IMG/VR virus record: IMGVR_UViG_3300047300_000239
Location: 1-34,828 of that record
Length of the DNA: 34,828 nucleotides
DNA from: a virus
Reading direction: 5' to 3' (one strand)
Below the pieces are notes generated by a model. That model ran no database searches and was not told the origin of the DNA. It was given only the letters and a program-made list of their open reading frames with translations. Positions 17,009 to 24,146 of this stretch are shown in pieces; position 1 is the stretch's first letter; each line of letters begins with the position of its first letter. Both the position numbers and the translations under genes were made by a program.

Positions 17009-17595
17009 TCGTACCACTCCAAAGTAAGAAATGCGGCATGTGCTACACCGTTGACGTTGGTCAGTCTGAACAAATAGTTTGTCAGTGGCTTCAACACATA
17101 TTCCAATGTTGCACCAGTACCGCCACCAGACTTTTTGCCAGCACCGCCAGGAATAATCTGTGCATCTAGCTCATTACCAACAGATGTGACTGTTGGATTG
17201 ATGACCATGGCAACTTGACTAGGATTGCTGACAGCGTAGTTGCGATTTCGGTTGATAGGCGTGAATGAAGTGCCACCAGTTGTTGATGTACCTTCATAAA
17301 CATACAACTCTGCGTCACCAAGACACATGGCATCAACTGTTAGGTGTGGAAACACACCAGATGGTGAAGCCAAAACAATGTCTATGCTTGCTAATGCAGG
17401 TAGTGGTGCAGAATCTGGCGCTATTTTGTACGCAAAGAAACCTCTGCCATCGTGATTGCGCTGATGATTGACATCAACCACGATTACTGGTGCATCAGCG
17501 CCAGCAATCACTTGATCGCCAGCGTTATTTTTGTGAGTCAGAGTTACCAGCCTAGACTTGGTGTTCTCTGACTCTCGCTGAACGATGATTGCCAT
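17005..17595 (-). CDS. Putative minor head or neck protein, beta-rich
   Basis: 196 residues, rich in Val, Thr, Gly and Asn with no signal peptide. Notable parts are QRNHDGRGFFAYKIAPDS, YVYEGTSTTGGTSFTPINRN and a Gly-rich loop PGGAGKKSGGGTGAT, ending LFRLTNVNGVAHAAFLTLEWYE. The profile is that of a beta-sandwich structural protein. It sits between terminase and portal, so a minor head, neck or decoration component is plausible. The start follows directly on the stop of the 54-codon gene upstream. Confidence 0.7.
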   Translation of the reverse strand: MAIIVQRESENTKSRLVTLTHKNNAGDQVIAGADAPVIVVDVNHQRNHDGRGFFAYKIAPDSAPLPALASIDIVLASPSGVFPHLTVDAMCLGDAELYVYEGTSTTGGTSFTPINRNRNYAVSNPSQVAMVINPTVTSVGNELDAQIIPGGAGKKSGGGTGATLEYVLKPLTNYLFRLTNVNGVAHAAFLTLEWYE

Positions 17596-17760
17596 TTACT
17601 TCTTCTTCTTCAATGCTTCGGCTTCGCTCATGCCAATGGCAATGGCTTGCTTGCGGCTGGTGACTTTTTGACCACTGGAAGATTTGAGCTTGCCAGTAGA
17701 GTATTCCTTCATCACTTTATGCACTTTGGATTGCATCTTGGACTTCATGTCGGTAGCCAT
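17596..17760 (-). CDS. DUF6496-like basic protein, 54 residues
   Basis: The core KVMKEYSTGKLKSSSGQKVT, followed by SRKQAIAIGMSEAE, matches the DUF6496 pattern (KVM-x-E-x-x-x-G-x-L-x-S-x-S-G-x-x-V-x-x-R-x-Q-A-I-A-I). It ends in four lysines. Function is unknown. It begins with TAATG overlap after the previous gene and ends just before the next ATG. Confidence 0.82.
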   Translation of the reverse strand: MATDMKSKMQSKVHKVMKEYSTGKLKSSSGQKVTSRKQAIAIGMSEAEALKKKK

Positions 17761-18059
17761 TAAGCACCTCCACCCAATTTAGATTCAGATCCAACGCCAG
17801 ACAAACCAGTTTCTTCGCCAGACAGCAACATACGCAATCCACCGCTGCGCTTGGCTCTGACTCGCATCTGGGCTTGTTGTGCAAGTTCACTTTGTTGCTG
17901 GGCTTGGACAGCTTCTTGTCTGGTCAAAGTTGCTTTTTGTTGTGCAATATTTGCAGATTGAGCTTCTTCGGCACGTTTTTGGGATTTCTTGGTATCAATA
18001 GCAGACTTTGCGCCTGCCACTGTTGCTGCCGCCATGATGTATGGAAGTGCTGCTGCCAT
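17760..18059 (-). CDS. Small Ala/Gln-rich protein next to terminase
   Basis: 99 residues. It has a hydrophobic, small-residue-rich N-terminus (MAAALPYIMAAATVAGAKSA), a charged Gln/Ala-rich helix of about 45 residues, and a C-terminus RVRAKRSGGLRMLLSGEETG. The R-S-G-G-x-R-x-L-L motif near the end is common in a family of small podovirus proteins near terminase genes whose function is unknown. A membrane-associated or virion role is possible. Confidence 0.75.
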   Translation of the reverse strand: MAAALPYIMAAATVAGAKSAIDTKKSQKRAEEAQSANIAQQKATLTRQEAVQAQQQSELAQQAQMRVRAKRSGGLRMLLSGEETGLSGVGSESKLGGGA

Positions 18060-18069
18060 TTGGTTCTCC

Positions 18070-18552
18070 TTACGTTTTTGACATCAAGTAAAAGTCTGAT
18101 TGATCGGGGCCATACCGTTTCATCATGCCTTCTATCTCAAAGCCAAGCACCATTGCCCAACGGACAGCCCTCAAGTCAGCGCATCTTACTGTTATCTGAA
18201 GCCGATGCAAGTTTCCTGCTATCACTGTGCAATCAGTGTATGCAAGAGCCGCACGAGTCATGGATTTCCCATATTTTCTAAAGCGTTCCTCGCATAGCAT
18301 CCACATTTCGCCCACCCCTTCCCAGATGGAAACAGTGCCAAAAACAGCGGCAGGCTTGCCGTGTAATATCACGGTGATAGCATGACCATGAGTAGCTTGG
18401 TTCTCCAGCATGACCTCCAAAGGCACGACTCTGGAGACAGTTTCAAGTAAGGATTGGTCAATATCCATGGTCATCACATGACCAGGATTGAATGGAACCC
18501 ATGTCAGCGGGGAGTTTTGTGGCAGGCTTTCAATGATCTCAAGCAAAGACAT
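18070..18552 (-). CDS. GNAT-fold protein, T7 gp13-like
   Basis: 160 residues. The order of elements (AITVILHGKPAAVFGTVSIW, then GEMWMLCEERFRKYGKSMTR, then LQITVRCADLRAVRWAMVLG, then FEIEGMMKRYGP) is the degenerate acetyltransferase fold of the T7 gp13/DUF2833 family. In T7 gp13 is needed for virion assembly. Whether acetyl-CoA is bound is unknown, since the usual R/Q-x-x-G-x-G/A loop is altered (RKYGKS). The gene overlaps the end of TerL by 14 bases, in a spot typical for this family. Confidence 0.8.
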   Translation of the reverse strand: MSLLEIIESLPQNSPLTWVPFNPGHVMTMDIDQSLLETVSRVVPLEVMLENQATHGHAITVILHGKPAAVFGTVSIWEGVGEMWMLCEERFRKYGKSMTRAALAYTDCTVIAGNLHRLQITVRCADLRAVRWAMVLGFEIEGMMKRYGPDQSDFYLMSKT

Positions 18553-20077
18553 CGAAATCGGTACTTGTCAGGGTTTGGGCAATGAATGTTTGTCCAGAAG
18601 ATGGGCGTGAACCTCTGGTCAACTGGCGATATTCACCGCCACCAGTCATCAAATAGCCAAAAGCGTCACCAACGTGGGAGTGTTCGTTCTTGTTTGGCGT
18701 GTCTCTGAAGCGTTCTTGCCCAGCACCGACAGCAACCCGCTTGAAATGGTAGCCACCAGACAGGGATTTACGCAATAACTTGCAGGATTTGTTGACCAAC
18801 AGCCCTGGTTTGCCTGAAACCATGCGGTTCATGGGGCCAGCGGCAGCTTCTCGACGAGCTTTGAAGTCATTGGTTGCCGTTGGCTCGGCTTTCAGACCCA
18901 GAGAACGCAGGTATTCAAAGGCAGTTGTCTCATAAATGGCATCTCGTTGCATACCCGCAGGGTCACCCCAGATCCGCACATCGTATTTTGGGAACCTGGT
19001 TTGCAATTCAGCCATCAGAGTCTGACCAAAACGCTCCAAACCCATGTCAAAAGTTACAATCTCATGCAGAACACGCCATTGTCCATTGGGCATTCTTTGC
19101 CCAAAAACAGCCGCAGGTGTCAAACCAAAGTCAAGACCGACCTGAATTGGGTGATTGGGATCTGGCTCCAAGTCAGCAGACATGATGTTGTCATCGTACT
19201 CAGGCCAAACTGATTTGCCATCCTGCACAAAGGTGTATTTGCCCTCGGCATAACAGCGAATCCAGTCTAGGGTCTTGCCTGCAAGTTGTTGCAAGTAGTA
19301 GCCAGGTGGCAGATTCTTGATGTTCTCGGCTTTGGGATTGATCTTCCACCACTTGGAAGACGCAAAGATGTGATCATTGGCTTCTGGGTTTTCAGGAAGT
19401 TGATCAGATGTGACTTCGATTACACCGCCTGGTTGCTTGAAGAACTTCCATGCGTACTTTCCTGTGATGGGTTCTTTTTCTGCAAGTCGATGCCACCAAT
19501 GGTCATCATCCATTGGGTTAGTGTCCATCCAAATGCCGTGCCATGTGGCTCCACCATCTCTTTTAGTAGGATAACGTCCAACTCGATGGGTAAGGCCGTC
19601 AATGACTGCCTTTGGTAATTCTTTGGCTTCGTTAACCCAAGCACCTGTGAGTTCAAGCGAAAGCAATTTACGGACATCTTTAGGCTGGTCAAGAGCCAAA
19701 AATATAACCTCACAATCAATCCCCGCTGCATCACCTCTGGGCGGTAACTTAATGTGATGCGTAATTGGTGGCGTGTGAAGTATTGGGCCATAGATGTTCT
19801 CTGGGAAAAGATCTGCCCAAGTCTTGAGCGTGGTGGTTTTGAGTTCAGGGTAACTGTTACGCACAATGACAAATCTGCTGTACCTGATGCCATCAACTGG
19901 TGACGGTCTTTGTTGGACAGCACGGATCATCACTTTGGCAGCACAGACAAAGGACTTGCCAGAACCTACTGGCCCCATGAGTCCAGTGACAAAGGACTTG
20001 TCTTGCAGGAATTTGAAAGCTGTTGGGCTTGAACGCAGATCAATGTTCAGGTTTGACAGTACATGTTCATTGCTCAT
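18539..20077 (-). CDS. terL: Terminase large subunit
   Basis: 512 residues from the ATG at 20077, chosen over the one at 20092 because GGAG lies 7 bases before it. Walker A is GPVGSGKS (residues 35-42). The ATPase acidic motif is in TGAWVNEAKELP. The C-terminal nuclease has the expected acidic residues in VGLDFGLTPA, IWGDPAGMQRDA and SHVGDAFGYL. It cuts and pumps DNA into the prohead through the portal, partnered by TerS, which it overlaps by 11 bases. Assignment is firm. Confidence 0.95.
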   Translation of the reverse strand: MSNEHVLSNLNIDLRSSPTAFKFLQDKSFVTGLMGPVGSGKSFVCAAKVMIRAVQQRPSPVDGIRYSRFVIVRNSYPELKTTTLKTWADLFPENIYGPILHTPPITHHIKLPPRGDAAGIDCEVIFLALDQPKDVRKLLSLELTGAWVNEAKELPKAVIDGLTHRVGRYPTKRDGGATWHGIWMDTNPMDDDHWWHRLAEKEPITGKYAWKFFKQPGGVIEVTSDQLPENPEANDHIFASSKWWKINPKAENIKNLPPGYYLQQLAGKTLDWIRCYAEGKYTFVQDGKSVWPEYDDNIMSADLEPDPNHPIQVGLDFGLTPAAVFGQRMPNGQWRVLHEIVTFDMGLERFGQTLMAELQTRFPKYDVRIWGDPAGMQRDAIYETTAFEYLRSLGLKAEPTATNDFKARREAAAGPMNRMVSGKPGLLVNKSCKLLRKSLSGGYHFKRVAVGAGQERFRDTPNKNEHSHVGDAFGYLMTGGGEYRQLTRGSRPSSGQTFIAQTLTSTDFDVFA

Positions 20078-20507
20078 GCCGTGGCTCCACATCTTCAGGT
20101 GCTTGAATGGTCACGCCAATCACGCTAGGTTTCTGTCCATCATCTGGGGTATCCAGCAAGCCAGATGCTTTAGCCAAGATACGCAGGACTTGAACCTTGT
20201 CAAACAGTTCAATGTCAATGGTTGCATTGCCTTCTTTGTCTACACGCTGGCTGATCTTCTTGATGGATTGCAGAGCGTGTTCAGGAATCTTGGAGCTGGC
20301 TTTGACACGGACATTACCCATGTCATCCCATTCCATGATGTCGGTGATCTTGGTGTTAGCCATGGTGAGCAGGCTATACGCCACGGCTTCACGGTTGGCA
20401 ACAATGGTTTGGCTGCGCTCAATGCGCTGAACGACATTACGAACACCACCCCATCCTTTTACGGAGGGGTAAGTGCCGTTAGTCTTTTTCTCGACTTTGT
20501 CAACCAT
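20067..20507 (-). CDS. terS: Terminase small subunit
   Basis: 146 residues from the ATG at 20507, which overlaps the stop of the upstream small gene (TTTTGATGG). A TTG three bases earlier is less likely. The N-terminus is basic and possibly DNA-binding (VVQRIERSQTIVANREAVAY). The part ITDIMEWDDMGNVRVKASSK, then IPEHALQSIKKISQ, then ELFDKVQVLRILAKASGLL has the layout of the C-terminal half of phage TerS proteins. It recognises the packaging site and delivers DNA to TerL. Its position directly upstream of TerL supports this. Confidence 0.88.
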   Translation of the reverse strand: MVDKVEKKTNGTYPSVKGWGGVRNVVQRIERSQTIVANREAVAYSLLTMANTKITDIMEWDDMGNVRVKASSKIPEHALQSIKKISQRVDKEGNATIDIELFDKVQVLRILAKASGLLDTPDDGQKPSVIGVTIQAPEDVEPRHEQ

Positions 20508-20656
20508 CAAAAGCAGTTGGTAGTGCAGTTATTGCCATAGCAACAGGTTGTGCAAGTGACGTATTTGCCATTAGCGTAGACAGTGTGAGTCACGCAAGAT
20601 GCCCATACGGTCAAAGAAGTGGCAGTAATCCAAATGCCGATTAAAGCTTTTTTCAT
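20507..20656 (-). CDS. Small Cys-rich exported peptide upstream of TerS
   Basis: 49 residues with GGAG 7 bases before the ATG. The first 20 residues look like a signal peptide (MKKALIGIWITATSLTVWAS) followed by Cys21, so it may be a lipoprotein, although tryptophan at -3 is atypical for a lipobox. The mature part has five more cysteines (CTTCCYGNNCTTNC). Its stop overlaps the TerS start. An envelope role is likely but unknown. Confidence 0.75.
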   Translation of the reverse strand: MKKALIGIWITATSLTVWASCVTHTVYANGKYVTCTTCCYGNNCTTNCF

Positions 20657-20673
20657 ATCAGTCTCCAGGTTGA

Positions 20674-20955
20674 TCAAAAGGGGATATCGTCATCCATGTC
20701 AGCCACACCGCCACGCACAGGTTTTTGTACGAGAGCAGGCTTCTTGGATTCATAACCGCCAGATTGTTGTTCAACAGGAGCGCCAAGCTTCAAGCTGAAC
20801 CAGACGTTGCCAGTCTTGTCATCCACATTGCGCCATGCTGATAACCAGAACTGTTGACCAGATTGGTCTGTCCACTTGCCTGTGAGATCAGGATGTGAAT
20901 CTTTTTCTTTGCGGGTATTTTTTCGCAGGTTACCACCTGCCTTTGGTGCATCCAT
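20674..20955 (-). CDS. Small single-strand DNA-binding-like protein
   Basis: 93 residues from the ATG at 20955, chosen because AAGGAG lies 8 bases before it. An in-frame ATG at 21021 lacks such a site. The middle (HPDLTGKWTDQSGQQFWLSA, WRNVDDKTGNVWFSLKLG) looks like a small OB-type beta barrel. The C-terminus VADMDDDIPF is the acidic tip typical of SSB proteins, which recruits replication partners. It is the first gene of the terminase operon, which is unusual for a replication protein. Confidence 0.6.
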   Translation of the reverse strand: MDAPKAGGNLRKNTRKEKDSHPDLTGKWTDQSGQQFWLSAWRNVDDKTGNVWFSLKLGAPVEQQSGGYESKKPALVQKPVRGGVADMDDDIPF

Positions 20956-21021
20956 CTGTTTATCTCCTTTGATGCGTTTCAAGGTTGTTGGCAATGCGTT
21001 CACATAAAGCAGTGTTTGCAC

Positions 21022-21224
21022 TTTGAGTTTCAGATAACCGAAGTCACAAGATGGCGCTAACCCACCATCGCACTACCAACACGGCTGGGGACTGAATCTA
21101 AGAGATGCTTGTTTTAGAGTTCAAGCAAATTGGCTTTTAACCAAAGACAATCCCCATGCGTCTTGATGTGCATTTATGCTATCACAGTGAAATCTTGCGG
21201 ACAAGGATTATTTGTGGCATAGTT
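21022..21224. other. Divergent intergenic region, presumed late promoter
   Basis: This is the spacer between the minus-strand late operon and the plus-strand HNH unit. On the minus strand TTGTCC-17-TAGCAT (about 21179-21207) is a weak sigma70-type candidate. A 6-bp hairpin TGCTTG/CAAGCA encloses TTTTAGAGTT near 21107-21128, and TTGG/CCAA flank a 7-base loop near 21130-21144. No ORF is supported. Confidence 0.4.
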
Positions 21225-21321
21225 CATCTGCCTGAGTCGTGTTGGGTAAGTCTGTCAGATGTAGCATTGCCTGTGGGAAACCATAGGACACGACCAGTGC
21301 TACACCTAACAGGCTTTTTTT
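21225..21321 (+). ncRNA. Structured RNA-like element upstream of the HNH gene
   Basis: On the plus strand TGTAGCATTG (21260-21269) pairs with CAGTGCTACA (21295-21304), nine Watson-Crick pairs and one wobble. Stacked on it, CCTGTGG (21270-21276) pairs with CCATAGG (21281-21287) around a GAAA tetraloop. The 7-base bulge ACACGAC (21288-21294) is perfectly complementary to GTCGTGT (21236-21242). That segment lies in the loop of a smaller hairpin, CATCTG (21225-21230) with CAGATG (21256-21261), so it would form a pseudoknot. ACAGGC (21309-21314) plus seven T could instead pair with GCCTGT (21269-21274) as a terminator. The HNH ATG follows the T-run directly. It matches no riboswitch or ribozyme I know. 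Confidence 0.6.
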
Positions 21322-21774
21322 ATGCGCTTTGAGAAACCTTTGTACAGCAAGCGTCCTTCAGCAGCCAAGCGGTCAAAGGAAGCCAAAAAGACTTTACTCA
21401 AGCTGGCAAAGACAGACCCAATACTTAAGAAGCTGGTCAACCAACAGGCAGTCAAGATAGCCTTCAAATTGGCAAAACAAGCGCCAGCCAAGCCAAAACA
21501 GCAATTTCAACAAGCCCCAACTTACCATCATGGTATGGGAGCAGACTTCTACAAGACCAGGGAGTGGCGGGAAGTTCGCTACAAGGTGTTGGTCAAGTAC
21601 GGCAAGGTTTGCCAATGCTGTGGAGAAAAGCAGGGCTATATCCATGTTGACCACATACTGCCAAGATCTTTGTATCCAGGTAAAGAATTAGATGAAAACA
21701 ACTTGCAAGTGTTGTGTGAAGCATGTAACATTGGTAAGACCAATCGGGATCAAACTGATTGGCGACAGCAATGA
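21322..21774 (+). CDS. HNH endonuclease
   Basis: 150 residues. The N-terminal 65 are a Lys-rich helical extension. The HNH domain follows with C97/C100, HVDH (residues 108-111), an Asn-rich loop (DENNLQVLCEACN) and C132/C135 for a structural zinc. HNH proteins near terminases can assist packaging cleavage; others are mobile nucleases. This gene stands alone on the plus strand, has no ribosome site (the ATG follows a T7 run) and is preceded by a strong RNA structure. A start further in would remove part of the basic extension but leave the nuclease domain whole. Confidence 0.85.
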   Translation: MRFEKPLYSKRPSAAKRSKEAKKTLLKLAKTDPILKKLVNQQAVKIAFKLAKQAPAKPKQQFQQAPTYHHGMGADFYKTREWREVRYKVLVKYGKVCQCCGEKQGYIHVDHILPRSLYPGKELDENNLQVLCEACNIGKTNRDQTDWRQQ

Positions 21775-22293
21775 GCATCTGGGGTTTTGGAGTCGACCCC
21801 TCAAAGGCATGAGATAAACAGTCCTCTCGGGATGCCGAGCAAATCCTCACCAGGAAGATTAGGACGGTAGAGATAAAACGGTACGCACTGACTGACCATC
21901 AGTAATACGGCCTGATCTACCCAAGGTAAGCTGAAACCTTGACGATATACAGATGCAGGAAGAATACGCAAGACCATGCGTATACCCATTCGGGACTACG
22001 ACTCCCTAACTACGCCTATACGAAACGCAGTGTCATCCATCTAGCAACCACGCCATCCAGCACCTCTGTTTGTCAGTGAGATGCTACCAGGCTGATTCTG
22101 AGAAAAAAATTGCGTCATACACCCCAACGGTGAGGTGGGGGGTGGGGGGTAGAAGGGGTGCTTCTTAGCCAGAACGTACTACAGCAATTAACACACTCCC
22201 CCCCATGCAATTTTGCAGAATTGTAGTAGTACCTGCTTTATACGATGTCCATTATGTTAAGTCGCCAGGGGTACTGAGTGCTAACAGCTTACA
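21775..22293. other. Hairpin-rich non-coding region between convergent genes
   Basis: No gene is supported in 519 bases. Perfect inverted repeats on the plus strand include GGGGT/ACCCC (21781-21800), CTCGG/CCGAG (21826-21839) and TCCT/AGGA (21844-21855), the last two both enclosed by GTCCT/AGGAC (21821-21865). Further ones are GGTAGA/TCTACC (21866-21921) enclosing ACTGA/TCAGT (21887-21903), CAAGGT/ACCTTG (21922-21941) and ATACGCA/TGCGTAT (21964-21983). From 22121 there is a C4/G-run section with two G6 tracts, then C7 near 22198. An imperfect GTACTACA inverted pair lies at 22176-22231. It could be a structured RNA, a replication origin or a packaging site. Confidence 0.5.
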
Positions 22294-22938
22294 TCATGCT
22301 AACATTTTGCTTAACACAGCTTCGATGTCTGCCAGGCTAGCGTTAGCCCCTGCCTGCTGCTGGGCTGCTGCGAATAACTCAGCGCCTACGGCTTTCCTTA
22401 GTTGCTCAATTGTCATTTCATCTATACTCTGTTGACTATCTGCCAATTTCAGATTACTAACCCGCTGGTCAGTTACTTTATCTGCTTTACGTTTTCCCAT
22501 GGTTTCCCCCTTTGCACCTGTAAGCTGTTGATTCTCTTGCATAAAAGGGGCCGATTCCCCTGTAATTCCTATGATGTCTTGCAGGGTTAGATCTGCTTTA
22601 TAGATAACCTGCCTGGTATGCGCTCGCTCGCCCTTAAAACCGTAGTAAATGACCTTTACATATCCTGCTTTGATCAATGCCCTGGTATGCACTGCTGCCC
22701 TGTTTAGACTGATTCCAAAATGATCTGCTATTCGCTGCAGGCCAACCCATGTCAGCCCTGCCCTGTTACTGTAAGCACACAGCATCAATAAAACCCTAAG
22801 CTGCATTTCAGTAATTGACCTATCAGTAATTGCCCTGAATGGCACTACAGCGAAATGACGCAGATCTGGCTGTTGTTCTTTCTGCTTGATCCTAGGCTTT
22901 TTGGGCAGGGTGATAGGTACTGGCTGCATGGGCTGCAT
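22294..22938 (-). CDS. Putative replication initiator, winged-helix protein
   Basis: 214 residues. After a basic N-terminus, VVPFRAITDRSITEMQLRVL, then YSNRAGLTWVGLQRIADHFG, then ISLNRAAVHTRALIKAGYVKVI form a winged helix-turn-helix of the kind found in plasmid and phage replication initiators and DnaD/DnaT-like loaders. The C-terminal half is polar and Gln/Ala-rich, ending in a helix (SLADIEAVLSKMLA). It is the last gene of the leftward early block, beside a non-coding region that could hold an origin. A transcription regulator is the alternative. Confidence 0.6.
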   Translation of the reverse strand: MQPMQPVPITLPKKPRIKQKEQQPDLRHFAVVPFRAITDRSITEMQLRVLLMLCAYSNRAGLTWVGLQRIADHFGISLNRAAVHTRALIKAGYVKVIYYGFKGERAHTRQVIYKADLTLQDIIGITGESAPFMQENQQLTGAKGETMGKRKADKVTDQRVSNLKLADSQQSIDEMTIEQLRKAVGAELFAAAQQQAGANASLADIEAVLSKMLA

Positions 22939-22950
22939 TGTAAGCAGGCA

Positions 22951-22974
22951 TAAAAAAGCCCCATTGAAGGGGCT
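22951..22974 (-). terminator. Intrinsic terminator upstream of the initiator gene
   Basis: On the minus strand AGCCCC (22969-22974) and GGGGCT (22957-22962) form a 6-bp stem with a 6-base loop, followed by TTTTTTA. It lies 18 bases after the stop of the KorA-like gene and 13 bases before the initiator ATG. It may act as an attenuator controlling initiator expression. Confidence 0.8.
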
Positions 22975-22992
22975 GTTAAGGGTTTACCAGGT

Positions 22993-23205
22993 TTAATGCC
23001 TATCTGCGCCATGGTTTGCCAGGCGCTGCGCTGCCCTGATTTTCCTGACTGCTGCGCTTACTGTTGACTGCCTGCACCCTGCCTGCTCTGCTGCCTGCTG
23101 CTGGGTTTGCTTATGTACAAAAAACAGCCATGCACTACGCCAAGCTTTACCGTTTTCTTTTAACCGTGCCAGGGCTGCCAGTGCATGGAATTGATCAAAT
23201 TGCAT
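22993..23205 (-). CDS. KorA/TrfB-like helix-turn-helix regulator
   Basis: 70 residues. FVHKQTQQQAAEQAGCRQST, running on into VSAAVRKI, is a clear helix-turn-helix in the style of the TrfB/KorA family (K-T-Q-x-x-A-A-x-x-A-G, then S-x-V-S-x-A-V-R). The family includes plasmid repressors that control replication genes. It sits directly upstream of the putative initiator with a terminator between them, which fits a copy-control role. The N-terminal helix is amphipathic and short. Confidence 0.7.
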   Translation of the reverse strand: MQFDQFHALAALARLKENGKAWRSAWLFFVHKQTQQQAAEQAGCRQSTVSAAVRKIRAAQRLANHGADRH

Positions 23206-23206
23206 A

Positions 23207-23293
23207 TCAATACCCCATGGACATTAAAACGATCAAGAAAACAGCAGCCACAATGCAGGCCACTATTACGGGTTTGTCTGTTTTGTCTATCAT
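23207..23293 (-). CDS. Single-span membrane peptide, 28 residues
   Basis: The sequence begins MIDKTDKPVIVACIVAAVFL and ends IVLMSMGY, that is, a short polar start and one membrane helix. The ATG overlaps the stop of the GP88-like gene (ATGA) and its TGA is one base from the next ATG, so it fits the operon exactly. Function is unknown. Confidence 0.6.
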   Translation of the reverse strand: MIDKTDKPVIVACIVAAVFLIVLMSMGY

Positions 23294-23964
23294 GCTGCCA
23301 CCTGTTTCAGTTGAATAACTTTATGCATCTTTTTGCCATGGGCAGGGTATGCAATAACCTTCACTGCTTTATCCCAGCAAGCCCTGCAGCCACTGCACTG
23401 CCCTGCATTCTCATAAGCCCTGCACAATGTCGCACCCCTGGGCAAGCTGTCACTGTCAGCCACTATGACCGATCCATGCAGGTTTTTAGTGAATTTTCCA
23501 TCGATGCTGTCACTGCTAAACCTGATAGATACGTTTTTCAGTGCAGCCATGGCTGTTAATACCTGCCTAAACTTAGGGAATTTATGCATCCTGGTAGGCA
23601 GCCAGTGCTTAACCCATGGCGTGCGCTGCATAATTTCGAGGATCTTTTCAGCCAGTGCCAGGTTGTACATGTCGCCACTGTCGAACCAGCGAAAAAACGT
23701 ATCCTTTGCCAGTGCCTGAACCATATCATCAGCCCAGTCTATGCGCTGCCAGTCTATGCGGTTAAATTCCCTAGGGGCTTTTACATTCGGAAACCTGTAA
23801 TTACCTGTAGTGGCGTAGCAGCCCTTGCAAGCGTCAACTAAAACCCCTGGGCTTTCGATACTGCCAGGGCAGGTATCAAGGGCCTGCAGTGACCAGGATC
23901 TAATCCCGTCAAGCTTGGATGTAACGCTGATTTTTACGGCTGTTGCTGTTTTAGTGTGTTTCAT
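23290..23964 (-). CDS. GP88-like cysteine-rich protein
   Basis: 224 residues from the ATG at 23964, which has GGAG 8 bases before it; an upstream ATG at 24003 lacks one. The N-terminal motif CPGS-x13-CKGCYATTGNYRFP (C32, C46, C49) is the signature of the phage gene-product-88 family, and FDSGDMYNLALAEKILEIMQ, then HWLPTRMHKFPKF, continue the pattern. A second cluster near the C-terminus (C-x8-C-x2-C-x2-C) could hold zinc or an iron-sulfur centre. The biochemical function of GP88 is not known to me. Confidence 0.75.
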   Translation of the reverse strand: MKHTKTATAVKISVTSKLDGIRSWSLQALDTCPGSIESPGVLVDACKGCYATTGNYRFPNVKAPREFNRIDWQRIDWADDMVQALAKDTFFRWFDSGDMYNLALAEKILEIMQRTPWVKHWLPTRMHKFPKFRQVLTAMAALKNVSIRFSSDSIDGKFTKNLHGSVIVADSDSLPRGATLCRAYENAGQCSGCRACWDKAVKVIAYPAHGKKMHKVIQLKQVAA

Positions 23965-24146
23965 GCTGATATCTCCACAATTACTAGGGCTGCTTTTTTG
24001 CACAATTCAACCTGCTTTTCTGTTAAGCCCTGGGTTAACTGCAAGGCTATTTGTGTGGCCTGCTGCGCTTTGCTGTCGCTGGGTGCAGTGATAGCCAGTG
24101 CCAGTGCATTAACCAGCATGGCCTGCTGTGTTTCAAGATAATTCAT
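23961..24146 (-). CDS. Small helical protein, 61 residues
   Basis: The sequence begins MNYLETQQAMLVNALALAIT and continues through a Gln/Ala/Leu-rich helix (ATQIALQLTQGLTEKQVELC). No family is recognised. Start and stop both overlap neighbours by 4 bases (ATGA), which strongly supports that it is translated. It may form an oligomeric helical bundle or be a partner of the GP88-like protein that follows. Confidence 0.65.
   Translation of the reverse strand: MNYLETQQAMLVNALALAITAPSDSKAQQATQIALQLTQGLTEKQVELCKKAALVIVEISA

Noticed and set aside
21111-21128. GTTTTAGAG-like sequence reminiscent of a Cas9 crRNA repeat
   Set aside because: It occurs once, lacks spacers or repeats, and is the loop of a small local hairpin.
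21887-21903. A 5-bp stem with a 7-base loop resembling a tRNA anticodon arm
   Set aside because: No matching acceptor stem or T-arm was found around it, and the base after the anticodon is not a purine.
21801-21989. A 62-codon minus-strand ORF in the convergent intergenic region
   Set aside because: No ribosome site, no recognisable domain, and it overlaps the paired segments of the hairpin-rich region.
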